This document shows positions 63,623 through 64,000 of a stretch of 64,000 nucleotides of DNA, piece by piece (within the stretch, counting starts at the first letter, position 1; each line of letters opens with the position of its first letter). A program made the position numbers and the translations under genes. The notes beneath the pieces were generated by a model that saw only the letters and a program-made list of their open reading frames with translations, made no database searches and had not been told where the DNA came from. This stretch comes from Maridesulfovibrio sp. (lineage in GTDB: Bacteria > Desulfobacterota > Desulfovibrionia > Desulfovibrionales > Desulfovibrionaceae): positions 477,501 through 541,500 of the forward strand of contig NZ_OY762999.1 in the NCBI RefSeq assembly GCF_963666665.1, read 5' to 3'.

Positions 63623-64000
63623 ATGACTGTGACTCTGGGCGAAATAGACGCATTGCGCACCCTTGCAAACAGGCTGGACGAGGTCGGGCATGGTAAGCGC
63701 AAGCCGCTGGTACAAGAGGCGGCCAAGTTGCTTAACTGCTCGGAACAGACAGTCTACCGCAGACTTAAGTCCAAGATAGGCTGGGAGTCTGGGCGCAAGA
63801 GGCGCAACGACCGTGGCAAATGTTTTTTGGATGAGGAAACGGCCATGAAAGCTTCATATATGATTACCAAGGGAGCTAGCGCAGTAGGTAAGAAACGTCT
63901 GCAAATCAGCACCGTGCGCGACATATTGGCAGAATCCGGCCAAGGTTTTGTAAATCCTGAAACAGGCGAAGTTATCATGCCATCAGCTTCCACCCTCAGC
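63623..64000 (+). CDS. Mu-type transposase A, N-terminal part (cut by window end)
   Basis: An open frame from the ATG at 63623 that reaches the window edge without a stop: 126 codons. It begins just after the previous gene. A helix-turn-helix segment (EAAKLLNCSEQTVYRRL) is followed by SGRKRRNDRGKC, as in the DNA-binding N-terminus of Mu-like phage transposases. The catalytic DDE domain lies beyond the window. Confidence 0.72.
   Translation, partial: MTVTLGEIDALRTLANRLDEVGHGKRKPLVQEAAKLLNCSEQTVYRRLKSKIGWESGRKRRNDRGKCFLDEETAMKASYMITKGASAVGKKRLQISTVRDILAESGQGFVNPETGEVIMPSASTLS

Larger units (their letters stand above)
58888..64000 (+). mobile_element. Mu-like prophage, left/early part
   Basis: A cluster of small helix-turn-helix genes with a divergent repressor, ending in a Mu-type transposase gene that leaves the window. 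This is the early-region order of Mu-like phages. The left end is not proven. It must lie between 58861 and about 59101. A TG at 58888, immediately after the broken host repeat, is one candidate. The stretch 58930-58975 has repeated cggga-type motifs such as attcgggatt and aaccgggaag, which could be transposase-binding sites. A tttcac-tat-gtgaaa inverted repeat is at 58983-58997. Confidence 0.7.

Overview
The window looks like chromosome of a marine Desulfovibrionaceae bacterium (a Maridesulfovibrio/Desulfovibrio-type sulfate reducer). This is inferred from its gene content: a Tat-exported selenocysteine formate dehydrogenase, a superoxide-reductase-fold protein, TRAP and NitT/TauT-type importers, a double-cubane-cluster reductase, an FmdE/MoeA molybdenum protein, and a Mu-like prophage. 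No species can be proven from the sequence alone.

Layout. 1-1530: 3' end of a 23S rRNA gene, 5S rRNA and a terminator. 1583-6512: a DUF6765-like protein, an SLC13-type anion permease, and a radical SAM/methyltransferase pair. 6535-10080 (minus): a TRAP transporter (dctP-dctQ-dctM) behind a TetR regulator. 10236-12561: a His-rich NicO-type Ni/Co transporter converging on a GH114-like lipoprotein. 12849-29602: a Pel exopolysaccharide locus on the plus strand, in the order pelC, pelA hydrolase part, pelA deacetylase part, pelB TPR part, pelB SPOR/barrel part, pelD, pelE, pelF, pelG, a UDP-sugar epimerase, then two tandem HDOD proteins. PelA and PelB, single proteins in Pseudomonas, are each split in two here. 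29611-33845 (minus): an MBL/rhodanese protein, a Tat-exported superoxide-reductase-like protein and a hybrid histidine kinase. 34099-37676: a PEP-synthase-like protein and a dual-specificity phosphatase/YkgJ fusion. 37693-43619 (minus): an adenylate-forming ligase, a YaiI protein, and an operon of a double-cubane reductase with an ABC importer. 44126-47975: an FmdE/MoeA fusion, a ModE-like regulator and a thiamine-diphosphate decarboxylase. 48301-54546: a solute-binding protein, a chemotaxis receptor, a LysE exporter, a ClC transporter flanked by direct repeats, and an unknown protein. 54650-58860: a frameshifted small gene, then the formate dehydrogenase fdhA (in-frame UGA read as Sec) and fdhB. 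From about 58888 to the window end: the left, early part of a Mu-like prophage with a divergent repressor, small helix-turn-helix genes, and the start of the transposase gene, cut by the window edge.

How it works together. The pel genes encode a complete synthase/export path: PelD senses c-di-GMP and PelDEFG polymerise and move the polymer across the inner membrane. The PelA parts trim and deacetylate it, and the PelB/PelC parts carry it out. The epimerase would supply UDP-GalNAc-type precursor, and the neighbouring GH114 lipoprotein could cut the same polymer. The strongest oddities are the split pel architecture with a SPOR domain, the in-frame UGA that separates the prophage repressor from a coding-like 55-codon tail, a perfect 46-bp palindrome sharing a motif with the fdh 3' region, and decayed or duplicated sequence around 51.7-54.9 kb.
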